DNA of 50,579 bases from Hyphomicrobiales bacterium (GCA_900473205.1 UCLB01000019.1:1-50579), one strand, 5' to 3'; counted from the first letter of the stretch, positions 25,787-34,377 are shown. Notes: generated by a model from the letters alone, not told the origin. Numbers and translations: made by a program.

Positions 25787-26824
25787 TTAAATCGCGCCCG
25801 CTTGCGGCCCCCAGACATCCGTCATGGCAAAACCATCGGCCAGCGGATCGTTCGGGTCGAGCCAGACCTGATGCAGGCCGAAGGTGAATCCGCGGCCTGT
25901 GATGGTGGGAATGACGGCCGGTTTGCCCGCAACGTCCGTGATCGCAGATAAGCCCACCTCGAACTGTGTGCCGATGATGGAGCGGGATGTGTAGGTGTCG
26001 CCCACGCTCACCTTGCCGCGTGCATGCAGCGTGGCAAGATTGGCGGAATTGCCGGTGCCGCAGGGCGAGCGATCCGCCCGGCCCGGCCACATGGTGGTGC
26101 ATGTGCGGATGGTGCCATCGGCTTCCGTATCGCGGAACATGACATAGGCAACGCCTGATATAGCCGGAATTTCGGGGTGCACGACGGGTATCTCGCGGTT
26201 GACGATATCTTTCAGCACCATGCCCGCCGCCACCAGCTTCGCCGCATTGGCCTTGTCGATGGTGAGCCCGATTTGGCTCACATCCACCAGCGCATAAAAA
26301 ATTCCACCATAGGCGATATCCATGCGGATGCGACCCCAGTCAGGCGTGTCGATTTCGACATCCAGCTCATGCACGAAGGACGGCACCATGGTGAGCTTGA
26401 CTTTCTCGCAGCGTCCATCGCGGCAGGTGGCGGTTGCCTTTACCAGACCGGCAGCCGTTTCCAGCATGACGATGGTTTCCGGCTCCTTCATCTCCACCAT
26501 GCCGCTTTCCAGCAGTGCGGTCGTGGCGCAGATGGAGTTGGAGCCGGAGCTTGCATGCGCCTGATCTGGCTGAAGAATGACGAAAGCGGCATCCGCATCC
26601 GGGTGCTTGGGCGGTAGCAGCAGGTTGACGGAGCCGATGGGCGCGCCGCGTGGTTCCAGCGTCAAGAAGCGACGAAGCTCTTCGCCCTTCGGATCGGTAT
26701 TGAGCCAATGCAACTGCTCGGCCACCGTGTTGCCCGGAATTTTAGGTACGCCACCGGTCGCCACACGCCCGATTTCACCTTCGCAATGAACATCGAGAAG
26801 CTGAATTGTGCGTCTGAAGCGCAT
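25787..26824 (-). CDS. Proline racemase family hydroxyproline epimerase (Ser/Cys active site)
   Basis: A cytoplasmic enzyme of 345 residues in the proline racemase superfamily. The second catalytic position is Cys255 in DRSPCGTG. The first, normally Cys in a CGH-type motif, is Ser93 (SSGSNSIC). Known members with Thr at the second site are trans-3-hydroxyproline dehydratases. Ser/Cys members, including an Agrobacterium protein as I recall, are reported to epimerise 3- and 4-hydroxyproline. I start at ATG 26824 because CGGAG is well spaced before it; the frame also opens at GTG 26833. It lies upstream of pyrC, about 100 bases away, and is probably a separate unit. Confidence 0.85.
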   Translation of the reverse strand: MRFRRTIQLLDVHCEGEIGRVATGGVPKIPGNTVAEQLHWLNTDPKGEELRRFLTLEPRGAPIGSVNLLLPPKHPDADAAFVILQPDQAHASSGSNSICATTALLESGMVEMKEPETIVMLETAAGLVKATATCRDGRCEKVKLTMVPSFVHELDVEIDTPDWGRIRMDIAYGGIFYALVDVSQIGLTIDKANAAKLVAAGMVLKDIVNREIPVVHPEIPAISGVAYVMFRDTEADGTIRTCTTMWPGRADRSPCGTGNSANLATLHARGKVSVGDTYTSRSIIGTQFEVGLSAITDVAGKPAVIPTITGRGFTFGLHQVWLDPNDPLADGFAMTDVWGPQAGAI

Positions 26825-26895
26825 GGGGACCACTCCGAAAATGGGTTATCGTTGGCCGGTCATATCCGATAAAATACTGTTTGTATATTACAGCG

Positions 26896-28227
26896 TCAGC
26901 GATCCCTGCATTCGGAATTTCCACGATTGACGGACAGGCTGCAATCGTTCGACCGCTGTGTGCTTCCGTTCAGCGCCTGTGGATCAACCACGCTGGTTGC
27001 GGTGTCTCCGACAGAACCGACCGTGTTGCCCACGGAGCGACCAAGGCGCTCGACCTGTCGTCCGTAATTTTCCCGCGTGCGCGGATCGAAGACGGCAATC
27101 GGCGCACTGACCACGACGCTCGCTGCCGTGCCAACCGTCTGCGCGGCACCAATGCCCACGGCACCGATGGCTTCACCGAGACCCACATCCGAATCCGTCA
27201 CCGTCTGCCCGGCAATCAGCCGGTCGCCGATGAGGCGCACGACTTCCGGGCTTTCTGCGAACTTGCCGTGGTTAAGATTATCGCCGGATTTCAGCTTGGT
27301 CAGGTCAAGCACGGTAATGCCAGCCTTCTCCAACTGGCTGCGATAGGGTTCCGCTGACGGATCGATCTGGCCGAGGCGGTCGACATTGCCGGAAATGCGC
27401 CGCGAGAGGCTGAGCGCCCTGTCATCCTGTGAGACGAACAGCGTGAATTTCGGCTTCTCTTTGCCAAGGCTGGCATATTGGCGGGCAAACACATCCACAT
27501 CGAGATCGGGTGCAGCGAGAATAACGTTGTTGATCTTGGGATAAACGCGCCCGTGGCGGATTGCCATCTGGCGCAGAGCCTCCACAGCAAGCCAGGTGCC
27601 CATCGAATGCGCCATGATGGTGACGTCATTGATCGAGCCATCCTTGGCCAGGCGCGTCAGCATCTCTTCCAGCGCATCGCGGGAGTAATTGGTGCTTTCC
27701 TTGTCATAATTATAATCGAACACGCTGGCACGCGACGGCCAGGTAAAGACGACCGGCATGACATCGGAGCCGGAATCATGGACGATCTGCGCAAAGCGAT
27801 AGACCGATTCTTCATAGCGATTGTTGAAGCCATGCACGAAGACCAGCACGCGCTTGCTCTTCAGGCTGTGGCGCTTGATCCAGCTGCGGCTTTGCGCCTC
27901 ATCGGCAATCGGCTCCACGGAAACGGTGGTGAAATTCTTCAGCGGATCGGCTGGCAGCTTCTTCGGCCACTGCACCTGCCCCACGGTCCGGTTTGCCGCA
28001 GGCGGAATGGACACGGTGATGGCATCCACCTTCAACCCGGTCCCGCGCTCGCCGCCAAACAGAATGGCCTTGTCATCAGACGGCGCGCGCGTGGTCGCCA
28101 CCAGAAGATTGACCGGCGACGTGCCCTGCACCATCTGCCCCGTTGGCGTCATGACACCAACAGGCCGCCCGCCGCAGGCTGCAAGAAAGGCAAGCAATGT
28201 TATGAACGCGACAAGCCTTGCGGCCAT
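26896..28227 (-). CDS. Alpha/beta hydrolase lipoprotein (DUF900 type)
   Basis: A predicted lipoprotein of 443 residues. The signal segment ARLVAFITLLAFLAAC places the lipobox Cys at residue 18 (LAAC-GG). The hydrolase core has LVFVHGFNNRYE (oxyanion region), then the nucleophile in MAHSMGTWLAVEAL; a likely catalytic His is in NLNHGKFAE. The last 130 residues are low in complexity (Gly, Val, Ala) and not part of the fold. The start is ATG 28227 with GGGAG upstream; the frame continues to a TTG at 28260. The substrate is unknown; an envelope esterase or peptidase-like role is possible. Confidence 0.85.
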   Translation of the reverse strand: MAARLVAFITLLAFLAACGGRPVGVMTPTGQMVQGTSPVNLLVATTRAPSDDKAILFGGERGTGLKVDAITVSIPPAANRTVGQVQWPKKLPADPLKNFTTVSVEPIADEAQSRSWIKRHSLKSKRVLVFVHGFNNRYEESVYRFAQIVHDSGSDVMPVVFTWPSRASVFDYNYDKESTNYSRDALEEMLTRLAKDGSINDVTIMAHSMGTWLAVEALRQMAIRHGRVYPKINNVILAAPDLDVDVFARQYASLGKEKPKFTLFVSQDDRALSLSRRISGNVDRLGQIDPSAEPYRSQLEKAGITVLDLTKLKSGDNLNHGKFAESPEVVRLIGDRLIAGQTVTDSDVGLGEAIGAVGIGAAQTVGTAASVVVSAPIAVFDPRTRENYGRQVERLGRSVGNTVGSVGDTATSVVDPQALNGSTQRSNDCSLSVNRGNSECRDR

Positions 28228-28316
28228 TCCGATACTCCCTGCAAAGGCTCTTGGCGACAAATGCCGAATGAAGAGCCCCGGCCATCAACCGATCTGTTTA
28301 TTGCAGAAGGGGTTAT

Positions 28317-28460
28317 GTGAAGCCAGCCACGAAGCGATCTCCGCCGGCTTCTTTTCCCGCCGGTGTGTCGCAAGCGCCTCAACCGGGGAAGGCGCAGAAC
28401 GCCGGGTATATCAGTGGCAAGCTTGGCGACGGCTACGCCAACTATACATCGCTGATCTAG
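28317..28460 (+). CDS. Possible 47-residue ORF at the edge of the accessory region
   Basis: A GTG at 28317 preceded by AGAAGGGG opens a frame of 47 codons rich in Lys, Pro, Ala and Gly, ending YISGKLGDGYANYTSLI and TAG. The codon use looks normal for the region. I do not recognise a family; it may be a small secreted or leftover C-terminal piece of a larger gene. It lies between the lipoprotein hydrolase and the first cassette gene. Confidence 0.3.
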   Translation: MKPATKRSPPASFPAGVSQAPQPGKAQNAGYISGKLGDGYANYTSLI

Positions 28461-28528
28461 AGCACCTCACCACTGAAAATATCAAAAATTTATGCAGAGG
28501 CCGCTGTAAAGCTTCGGAGAGAAATTGA

Positions 28529-29233
28529 ATGAGACTATCTGTACTTTTGAGGGGCAGTAATTTTCTTGAAGCAGATCGCTTCGGGCTATCCATGGACGGC
28601 CGGAACAACATCGATTCCCTAATCGAGAAACTGATCAACCCCGTTCGTGAAAAAGACCCCGAAGCCCAAATCTTTCTGGCGACCTATGACAGTCCGGCCC
28701 TTGAGGAAATTCAGGCAAAGATCGGCAATTGCGAAACGGTCCTGATCGACCAGGAAGGTAGCACCCAGCTGGAAACCTACAAGGCTGGGATCAGGAAAGT
28801 TTTCGAGACCGGAAATTTCGACAGCCTCATCGCGTCGCGCTTCGACCTCGAATTCAAGAAGCCTTTCGACAGCTGGAATGTTCAGCTTGATGAGAACGCG
28901 ATCTATTTTCCCTTCCGCGAATATCGCAACCATTGGCGCGATCATTTCCGTGTCGGTGATGCCGTGCACATCGTCGGCAAAAATGCCCTCCCTCTGCTTC
29001 ATGATGCGATCATCATGAGTCAGTTGGCCCGCAGAAAGCACATGCATCTTCTCTATTATTACCTGCGGACCATGCACCGCGACCTCAGGTTCATGGAAGA
29101 CGGCTATTGGGATTCCAACACGATCTTTGCCAATCCCGAATGTAACAACCCACTCTACCAAATCCACAATCGACCGCATCTTGCCCAGCACGGCGTTGGA
29201 GGTTCTGAATTTCTGAGTGAGATTCTTGCGTGA
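28529..29233 (+). CDS. Conserved hypothetical protein, possibly glycosyltransferase-like
   Basis: A soluble protein of 234 residues starting MRLSVLLRGSNFLEADRFG. The block SLIASRFDLEFKKPFDSWN and the later RFMEDGYWDSNTIFANPE resemble patterns I associate with hypothetical proteins found in polysaccharide gene clusters, with a short DxE/DxD-like acidic motif (RFDLEF) that could bind a nucleotide sugar. I cannot name a family with certainty. GGAG precedes the ATG at 28529 by nine bases. It is the first gene of the cassette, 210 bases before the HAD phosphatase. The transfer step of the putative pathway is a guess. Confidence 0.55.
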   Translation: MRLSVLLRGSNFLEADRFGLSMDGRNNIDSLIEKLINPVREKDPEAQIFLATYDSPALEEIQAKIGNCETVLIDQEGSTQLETYKAGIRKVFETGNFDSLIASRFDLEFKKPFDSWNVQLDENAIYFPFREYRNHWRDHFRVGDAVHIVGKNALPLLHDAIIMSQLARRKHMHLLYYYLRTMHRDLRFMEDGYWDSNTIFANPECNNPLYQIHNRPHLAQHGVGGSEFLSEILA

Positions 29234-29280
29234 AAAAGAACAGCGCACAAAAATTGGTGCCCTGACACTGTTTAAACCAG

Positions 29281-29311
29281 TCCTGAAGCGTCAGCCGCAT
29301 AAGCTTCAGGA
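29281..29311. repeat. 9-bp inverted repeat between cassette genes
   Basis: TCCTGAAGC and GCTTCAGGA are separated by 13 bases, 48 bases after the 28529 gene. No T-run follows. It could end the first transcript or control the following operon. Confidence 0.4.
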
Positions 29312-29443
29312 CATCCGCGCATGTTCTTAAACTGTGAAACAGAAATTCAATTCTGTCCGGCCTTCGAGGAGCACCTCTACAAGCCCCATGCAAGGTTGAA
29401 TACTTATCGCTGGCCTAGAAAATACTCAGGAGGCAACCTAGAA

Positions 29444-30088
29444 ATGTCGAGTGACCATCTTCAGCCGGGCGGCATTTCGACGCCGAGGGCCATGCTCTTT
29501 GACCTCGACGGCACACTCGTTGATACCATGCCTCTCCATTTCCAGGCGTACAGGGACGTTCTTGGCGAGCTTGGCATCACCCTCTCTTTCAAAACCTTTA
29601 TGGCTGCGTCTGGTGGCGCTGCGAGGGAAACGATCCCTCGTCTGATCGACGGGAACGTCTGCGCCCTCTCGGTCGAGGAAATCCATCGTCGGAAGGTGGC
29701 GAGGGCAGACCAGCTGTTTTCGGAAAACCCGCCGTCCAAGCTTCCCTGCGCTATGCTTCTTCCGGCATTCGCAAGAACGTTTCCAATCGGGCTTGTCTCC
29801 TCAGGCTCACGCAGAAGCGTCGAGACAACTCTCGCCTCGATGGGCTGGAGTTCTGTCTTTCAGGTGATCGTCACGGGTGACGACGTACAAAAGGGCAAGC
29901 CTGATCCGGAGGGATACCTGAAAGGTGCGCGTGTTCTTGGTGCAGCTCCCGAGGAATGCCTCGTGTTCGAGGACATGGATGATGGCGTAGCCGCCGCACG
30001 GGCCGCCGGAATGCAGGTTTTCGACGTCCGGAAAACACTGCCCGAATGGCGCGCGGAGCTCGATTACAGCGTAACACGGGTGGCCTGA
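29444..30088 (+). CDS. HAD-superfamily phosphatase (beta-phosphoglucomutase-like)
   Basis: A soluble hydrolase of 214 residues. HAD motif I is FDLDGTLVDTMP with Asp20 and Asp22; motif II is VSSGSRRSVETTL; motif III GKPDPEGYL contains the Lys; motif IV is VFEDMDDGV. The GKPxPExYL form is typical of beta-phosphoglucomutase or glycerol-phosphatase relatives. AGGAGG lies ten bases before ATG 29444; a longer frame to 29321 is unlikely. The stop overlaps the next start (TGATG), so it is coupled to the kinase. It could remove the phosphate of a sugar phosphate made in the cassette. Confidence 0.82.
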   Translation: MSSDHLQPGGISTPRAMLFDLDGTLVDTMPLHFQAYRDVLGELGITLSFKTFMAASGGAARETIPRLIDGNVCALSVEEIHRRKVARADQLFSENPPSKLPCAMLLPAFARTFPIGLVSSGSRRSVETTLASMGWSSVFQVIVTGDDVQKGKPDPEGYLKGARVLGAAPEECLVFEDMDDGVAAARAAGMQVFDVRKTLPEWRAELDYSVTRVA

Positions 30089-31008
30089 TGCTCTTGACGA
30101 ATTCAAGCAATGCGCTGCGGCAAGACCTCCAGCTCCCGCGGACTGAAATCGAGCTTTCCGGTTTTTCGGGTGCCAAGGTTCTTCTCATTCGCGAAGGAAA
30201 CGCGCCTGCCTTCATCCGCAAGATATCCGGTTCCCCCGGTGGAAATGCAAGACTTCAGGCACAGGCCATCAAGCAAAGGCTCACGGCCAGCCAACTGATC
30301 GGCTGCGCGACAACACCAAAAATACTCGAAGAGGGCCATCTGGATGGCCTCTATTATTTCGATATGCAGTACATCAAGGGACTTGATGGCATTACCTATC
30401 TGCGAACGGCCAGCTTTCCCGCCATCGCACGCTTCCTCGATAAGCTGTTGATGGCCATTGAGCGCTTTGCGGACCTTCAGGACCCACAGCAGCTTTTTTC
30501 GCCACGGCAAAATTCACTCGGGAAATGCCACGACATCCTCTCAGCCATTTCGACGGATGATCTTCGTGCAAGAAACGCGATGCTCGCCCTGATTGACATT
30601 CTCGAAAATGCTACAATGCCGGATGAGTTGGCAGTAACCGCCTGCCACGGCGACCTGACGCTCGAGAATATCGTGGTGACCGAGGCAGGCGACGTCGTAT
30701 TCATCGATTTTCTGGACACGTTTCTCAGCCATTGGATCGCTGATGTTGGCAAGCTCGAACAGGATCTGAGGGCCGGATGGTACATGCGAAAGGCAGACCC
30801 TCTGCCTCTCGGCGTCATATCGTACTTCCGGCAGGCACTTGCGACGCTTTCAAACAGGCTCTTAAAGGATGCGCCCGAACTGCTCCCGATCGTGCTTTGC
30901 GTCCATCTCGCCCGGATACTGCCATACACCAGGACGATCGAGGACCGCAGCTTCGTTCTAGACCGTCTAGAGCAGCTGATCGCCAAACACATTTCAAACG
31001 AATATTAA
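30088..31008 (+). CDS. APH/choline-kinase-like phosphotransferase
   Basis: A cytoplasmic kinase-fold protein of 306 residues. The catalytic loop CHGDLTLENIVV (His-x-Asp then Asn) and the metal motif FIDFLDTF (Asp) mark the aminoglycoside phosphotransferase/choline kinase family. The following DVGKLEQDL segment is like that of proteins found in capsule or lipopolysaccharide clusters. The start ATG 30088 overlaps the HAD stop. It is followed after 16 bases by the nucleotidyltransferase. The pair kinase plus nucleotidyltransferase recalls LicA-LicC, which make CDP-choline. No substrate can be read from the sequence. Confidence 0.8.
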   Translation: MLLTNSSNALRQDLQLPRTEIELSGFSGAKVLLIREGNAPAFIRKISGSPGGNARLQAQAIKQRLTASQLIGCATTPKILEEGHLDGLYYFDMQYIKGLDGITYLRTASFPAIARFLDKLLMAIERFADLQDPQQLFSPRQNSLGKCHDILSAISTDDLRARNAMLALIDILENATMPDELAVTACHGDLTLENIVVTEAGDVVFIDFLDTFLSHWIADVGKLEQDLRAGWYMRKADPLPLGVISYFRQALATLSNRLLKDAPELLPIVLCVHLARILPYTRTIEDRSFVLDRLEQLIAKHISNEY

Positions 31009-31024
31009 AGAAGGTTCCAGCTGG

Positions 31025-32080
31025 ATGAAAGTCATCGTTCCCTGCGGCGGAAGGTCCTCGCGCTATCCAGGCATGCCCCCGAAATGGTCTCTGCCATCAA
31101 GCGGTGGGCGCCCTATGATCGCCGAGGCAGTTAGCAAGCTCGATTTCAACCATGACGATCTGATCGTTACGATCCTGAAGGAACACGACGAGAAGTACGA
31201 CGCGCGCGCGGGTCTCCGTGCGACGTTCGGCAAGGGTGTGGAAATCGTCGTCCTTGATGAACCAACGGCAAGCCAGCCGGAGACGGTGACACGCACCTTG
31301 CTGGCGACGGGACTTTCGGAGCCATTCCTCGTCAAGGACAGCGACAACAGCTTTGCCCTGTCGGACATCGATCGCCCGTACAACTATGTCGCCTGCGAAT
31401 CCTTGAACAGCTTTGACGCCATCAATCCCCGTAACAAAAGCTACATCAAGACGGACGACTCCGGGGTTATCTCGGCGATCCGCGAAAAGGAAGTGATATC
31501 CGACCTCTTCTCGGTTGGCGGCTATTTCTTTCGCAGCCCGGCCCAGTATGTCGCTCTTTATGACAGACTGAAAGAAGAACGCGCCACCTGGCAGCGCGAG
31601 CTGTACACGTCCGACATCATCGCTGGCATGATTCTCGATGGCGAGCCCTTCTCCTCTTGCCGTGTCACGGATTACGAGGACTGGGGAACATTGAAGGAAT
31701 GGCGCCGAAATCTGCAGCAGAAGGGCAGCTATTTTATCCTGCTGGACGGCTTTATCCTTGAAAGGGGCAATGCGCATTTTTCGCCCCGGTTCGCCGATGT
31801 GGCAGCCAACGAAGAAGCCGTGTCAGTGACCAAGGAGCTTATTTCTGAAGGACATCGGATCGTGTTCATTTCAATTCGACCAGAAAGCTCACGTCAGGAA
31901 ACCGAACAGCAACTCGCGGCATTAGGGCTACCACTCTGCGACATTCTATTCGATATGCCGATCGGCCGCTATAGCGTGATCAGCGCGCCACATCCTACCG
32001 TCCCTTTCAACAGCGCATACAGCCTCGAAGTAACCCCAAGCGAACCCCGTTTGGCGATGAGGATGCGGTTCGAGGATTAA
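31025..32080 (+). CDS. Nucleotidyltransferase fused to a degenerate HAD-like domain
   Basis: A protein of 351 residues. Residues 1-220 form a nucleotidyltransferase domain with VPCGGRSSRYPGMPPK (5-20), the NTP-binding and Lys motif of sugar or choline phosphate activating enzymes. Residues 235-335 resemble a HAD domain: strand FILLDGFIL, then the IVFISIRPES motif II and ILFDMPIGRYS. In the first strand the expected DxDGT reads LLDGF, so the nucleophilic Asp (position 239) is Leu, and the later acidic motif is also absent. It is probably inactive as a phosphatase. The gene ends the cassette operon. Confidence 0.8.
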   Translation: MKVIVPCGGRSSRYPGMPPKWSLPSSGGRPMIAEAVSKLDFNHDDLIVTILKEHDEKYDARAGLRATFGKGVEIVVLDEPTASQPETVTRTLLATGLSEPFLVKDSDNSFALSDIDRPYNYVACESLNSFDAINPRNKSYIKTDDSGVISAIREKEVISDLFSVGGYFFRSPAQYVALYDRLKEERATWQRELYTSDIIAGMILDGEPFSSCRVTDYEDWGTLKEWRRNLQQKGSYFILLDGFILERGNAHFSPRFADVAANEEAVSVTKELISEGHRIVFISIRPESSRQETEQQLAALGLPLCDILFDMPIGRYSVISAPHPTVPFNSAYSLEVTPSEPRLAMRMRFED

Positions 32081-32467
32081 ACGATAAGTCCTGTGATCTT
32101 GATATGAGAGCTCGATTTTCCTGAAATGGACAGGCTTGCTCTCCCAACGTCAACAACCATCTGTATCGGATATTCAACTGTCCGGTACAGACTGACCCCG
32201 TTCCTGCGGGAGATGATCGACCACGTACGTGTCGAGATGCGTTTCGGACCGATGGTCTGATGCAAGACGAATCATCAGAAGATTTCGAAGAGGCAACGGT
32301 ATAGTCGCAAGACCCTGGTGAAAACTCAAAAGGTTGCCGAGTTGCGTGTTTCGCCAATCGCGGCACCAAGAACACGTCAGGTTCCAAGAGTTAGCAACGC
32401 GTATGGAACGCCGGGAATGCATCAATTCTGAAGAAGCTTGAAGCCCTTATTTATAAGGGAAAAGAAT
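32081..32467. other. Gene-free stretch between the cassette and tRNA-Arg
   Basis: 387 bases with only short frames in all six readings and no family I can name. One minus-strand frame (32265-32077, TTG start, 62 codons) has a plausible beta-rich composition but no ribosome-binding site. No integrase remnant and no repeat of the tRNA 3' end was found by eye. It looks like degraded or regulatory DNA. Confidence 0.5.
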
Positions 32468-32544
32468 GGCGCACCCGAAGAGATTCGAACTCCTGACCCC
32501 CAGATTCGTAGTCTGGTGCTCTATCCAGCTGAGCTACGGGTGCG
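32468..32544 (-). tRNA. tRNA-Arg (anticodon ACG)
   Basis: The minus strand folds as a cloverleaf: acceptor GCACCCG/CGGGTGC, D stem GCTC/GAGC, anticodon stem CCAGA/TCTGG with loop CTACGAA (anticodon ACG), T loop TTCGAAT, discriminator G and encoded CCA. The 3' end faces the accessory cassette, the usual side for island integration. Boundaries could shift by one base. Confidence 0.95.
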
Positions 32545-32766
32545 TGCCGCAGAAACATGTTCCGTTGGCGTGGCGATCCTCTAAAACGTCCTCATGTTGA
32601 ATGCAAGCGATTTTGCTGAGAAATTGTCATTTTCCTGCAATGAATTTCTCAAGATATTGAAATCGCTTGTTTTTTGATGCACAGAAAATAGCGCCGTCAA
32701 AACGGAGTAAAAATTTCGGCGAAAAATCGGGTTGTCTTTTGTGAAGCGCTGACGGACGTGTAACGC

Positions 32767-34287
32767 TCAGCCGCCATTGGCCGTGCGGCGGTCGGCTTCG
32801 GTGCGGTCGGCGATTTCGATGCGGAACTGGGTGCCATGGTCGGATTTCTCCACCAGCGCAATCGTGCCCTTGTGAGACAGCACCAATTCGCGGGCAATGA
32901 CGAGGCCAAGTCCGGTGCCGCCGGAGCGGGCAGAGCCACGGAAGGCCGAGAACAGGTTCTCCCTGGCCTTTTGCGGCATGCCTGGGCCGTTGTCGTCTAT
33001 GACGATGCTGACCACGTCTGCGTTGCGCTGTGCGGCAATCGTCAGGCGCTTGTCGGGATAGGTCTCGCCGCTTGCCTGCTGGAGCGCCTGAACGGCGTTG
33101 CGACAGAGATTGTAGAGAACGCGGAACAGTTGTTCGCTGTCGGCATCGATGCGCAGGCTAGGTGGAACGTTGTCCACGAACTCAATGCCGCTTGCCGGAT
33201 CGATGGCGAGGATGTCTTTCACATCCTGCACCAGTTCATCAAGATCGATCAGCCGCCTCTTTGGCGCGCCTTCTGTGGCCTGCCCATAGGCCAGCACCTC
33301 GCTGGTATAGCCCACAGCCCGGTCTATGGTGCGCAGAAGCTTCGGCGCGAAGCTGCGTACCATGGGGTCTTCCACATCCACCAGCCTGTCTGACATCAGC
33401 TGTGCCGACGACAGGATGTTGCGCATGTCGTGGTTTATCTTGGAAACGGCAAGGCCGAGATCGGCAAGGTTTTTCTGTTGCCGCAGCGTCTTTTGCAGCT
33501 GCGTCTGCATATCGGCGAGATGGCGTCCGGCCACTGCCAGCTCGTCGCTGCCGTCATCCGGCTTGAACACCCGCGCCGGGTCGTCGGGCTGCTCGGAAAA
33601 GCCCTGCATGCCGAGTGTGAGGCGGCGTATGGGCCGGATGAGAATGCGGTTGATGGAGACGAAAATCAGGCTGGCCGTGATGAGCGAGAGCGCCACCGAG
33701 ATCATCAGGACGTTGCCCGCATAGGCAATCATCGCGGCCCGCAGCTTGTGCTCGCCGATCACGATCTCGATGATCATGTTGCTATCGCCGATCACGTCGA
33801 AAACGCGAATGACGCGGTTGCCGCCGAAGAGAAGCACGGAGAAGGCATCGCGGACCGCCGCCAGCTGAGAGACGTCCGAGAGATCATATTGATCATCGAC
33901 ACTCGGCGGCACTTCGGTGGCGGCCAGCAGGGTGGAGGTGCCATCCTTCTTCAGTGCGATGAGTTTGGCGCCCGTGGCCAGCAGCGTGTCGTTCTGGACA
34001 CTCCGGGGGAGTTCGGTCTGCAGGCCGTCGATCACCACGCCTGCGGCGGCGGCCGTGTTGAGCCTGTCGCGCAGCCATGAGAGGCGCATATTGGCAACGG
34101 AGGGCACGAAGATCAGGACTTCGGCAATCATAACGAAGATCACCGTCAGCAACAGCAGGCGACCGGACAAGCCCTTCGTCAAGGCAGGCACCTCGCTCTG
34201 CGGGTCCGTATCCTCACGGCTGGTCCTGTTTATGACTGTCGAAAACACCAGGCCTGTTCCTGTTGATGCGTGGGCCTCTGGTTTCAT
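32767..34287 (-). CDS. Sensor histidine kinase, orphan
   Basis: A membrane-bound two-component kinase of 506 residues. The first membrane helix LLLLTVIFVMIAEVLIFV follows a short N-terminus; the periplasmic part is about 130 residues; the second helix LMISVALSLITASLIFV leads to a HAMP region. The phosphorylated His lies in SKINHDMRNILSSAQ. The ATPase has N box NLCRNAVQAL, DDNGPGMP and GGTGLGLVIA. I use ATG 34287; the frame also opens at TTG 34311, and neither has a good ribosome-binding site. No response regulator is adjacent, so the partner is elsewhere. The ligand is unknown. Confidence 0.88.
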   Translation of the reverse strand: MKPEAHASTGTGLVFSTVINRTSREDTDPQSEVPALTKGLSGRLLLLTVIFVMIAEVLIFVPSVANMRLSWLRDRLNTAAAAGVVIDGLQTELPRSVQNDTLLATGAKLIALKKDGTSTLLAATEVPPSVDDQYDLSDVSQLAAVRDAFSVLLFGGNRVIRVFDVIGDSNMIIEIVIGEHKLRAAMIAYAGNVLMISVALSLITASLIFVSINRILIRPIRRLTLGMQGFSEQPDDPARVFKPDDGSDELAVAGRHLADMQTQLQKTLRQQKNLADLGLAVSKINHDMRNILSSAQLMSDRLVDVEDPMVRSFAPKLLRTIDRAVGYTSEVLAYGQATEGAPKRRLIDLDELVQDVKDILAIDPASGIEFVDNVPPSLRIDADSEQLFRVLYNLCRNAVQALQQASGETYPDKRLTIAAQRNADVVSIVIDDNGPGMPQKARENLFSAFRGSARSGGTGLGLVIARELVLSHKGTIALVEKSDHGTQFRIEIADRTEADRRTANGG

Positions 34288-34377
34288 ATCGGCGCAAGGG
34301 CCGAATTCCAAGCCATAATAAGGTTTTTCATCCGATTTTCAAATGCATGACGAATGGCGCTCAAACGGACGTGCCCA

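Noticed and set aside
25787..26824. Loss of the first catalytic Cys read as a pseudogene
   Set aside because: The frame is intact, all other motifs are conserved and Ser/Cys members of the family are known, so it is a functional variant.
26874..26886. ATAC-N5-GTAT dyad upstream of the epimerase gene as a GntR site
   Set aside because: Only four bases per arm; too short to support an operator.
28261..32544. Direct repeat of the tRNA-Arg 3' end as an attachment site
   Set aside because: I looked for the sequence around GCACCCGAAGAG and TTCGAAC near 28.3 kb and in 32.1-32.4 kb and found no convincing second copy, nor an integrase.
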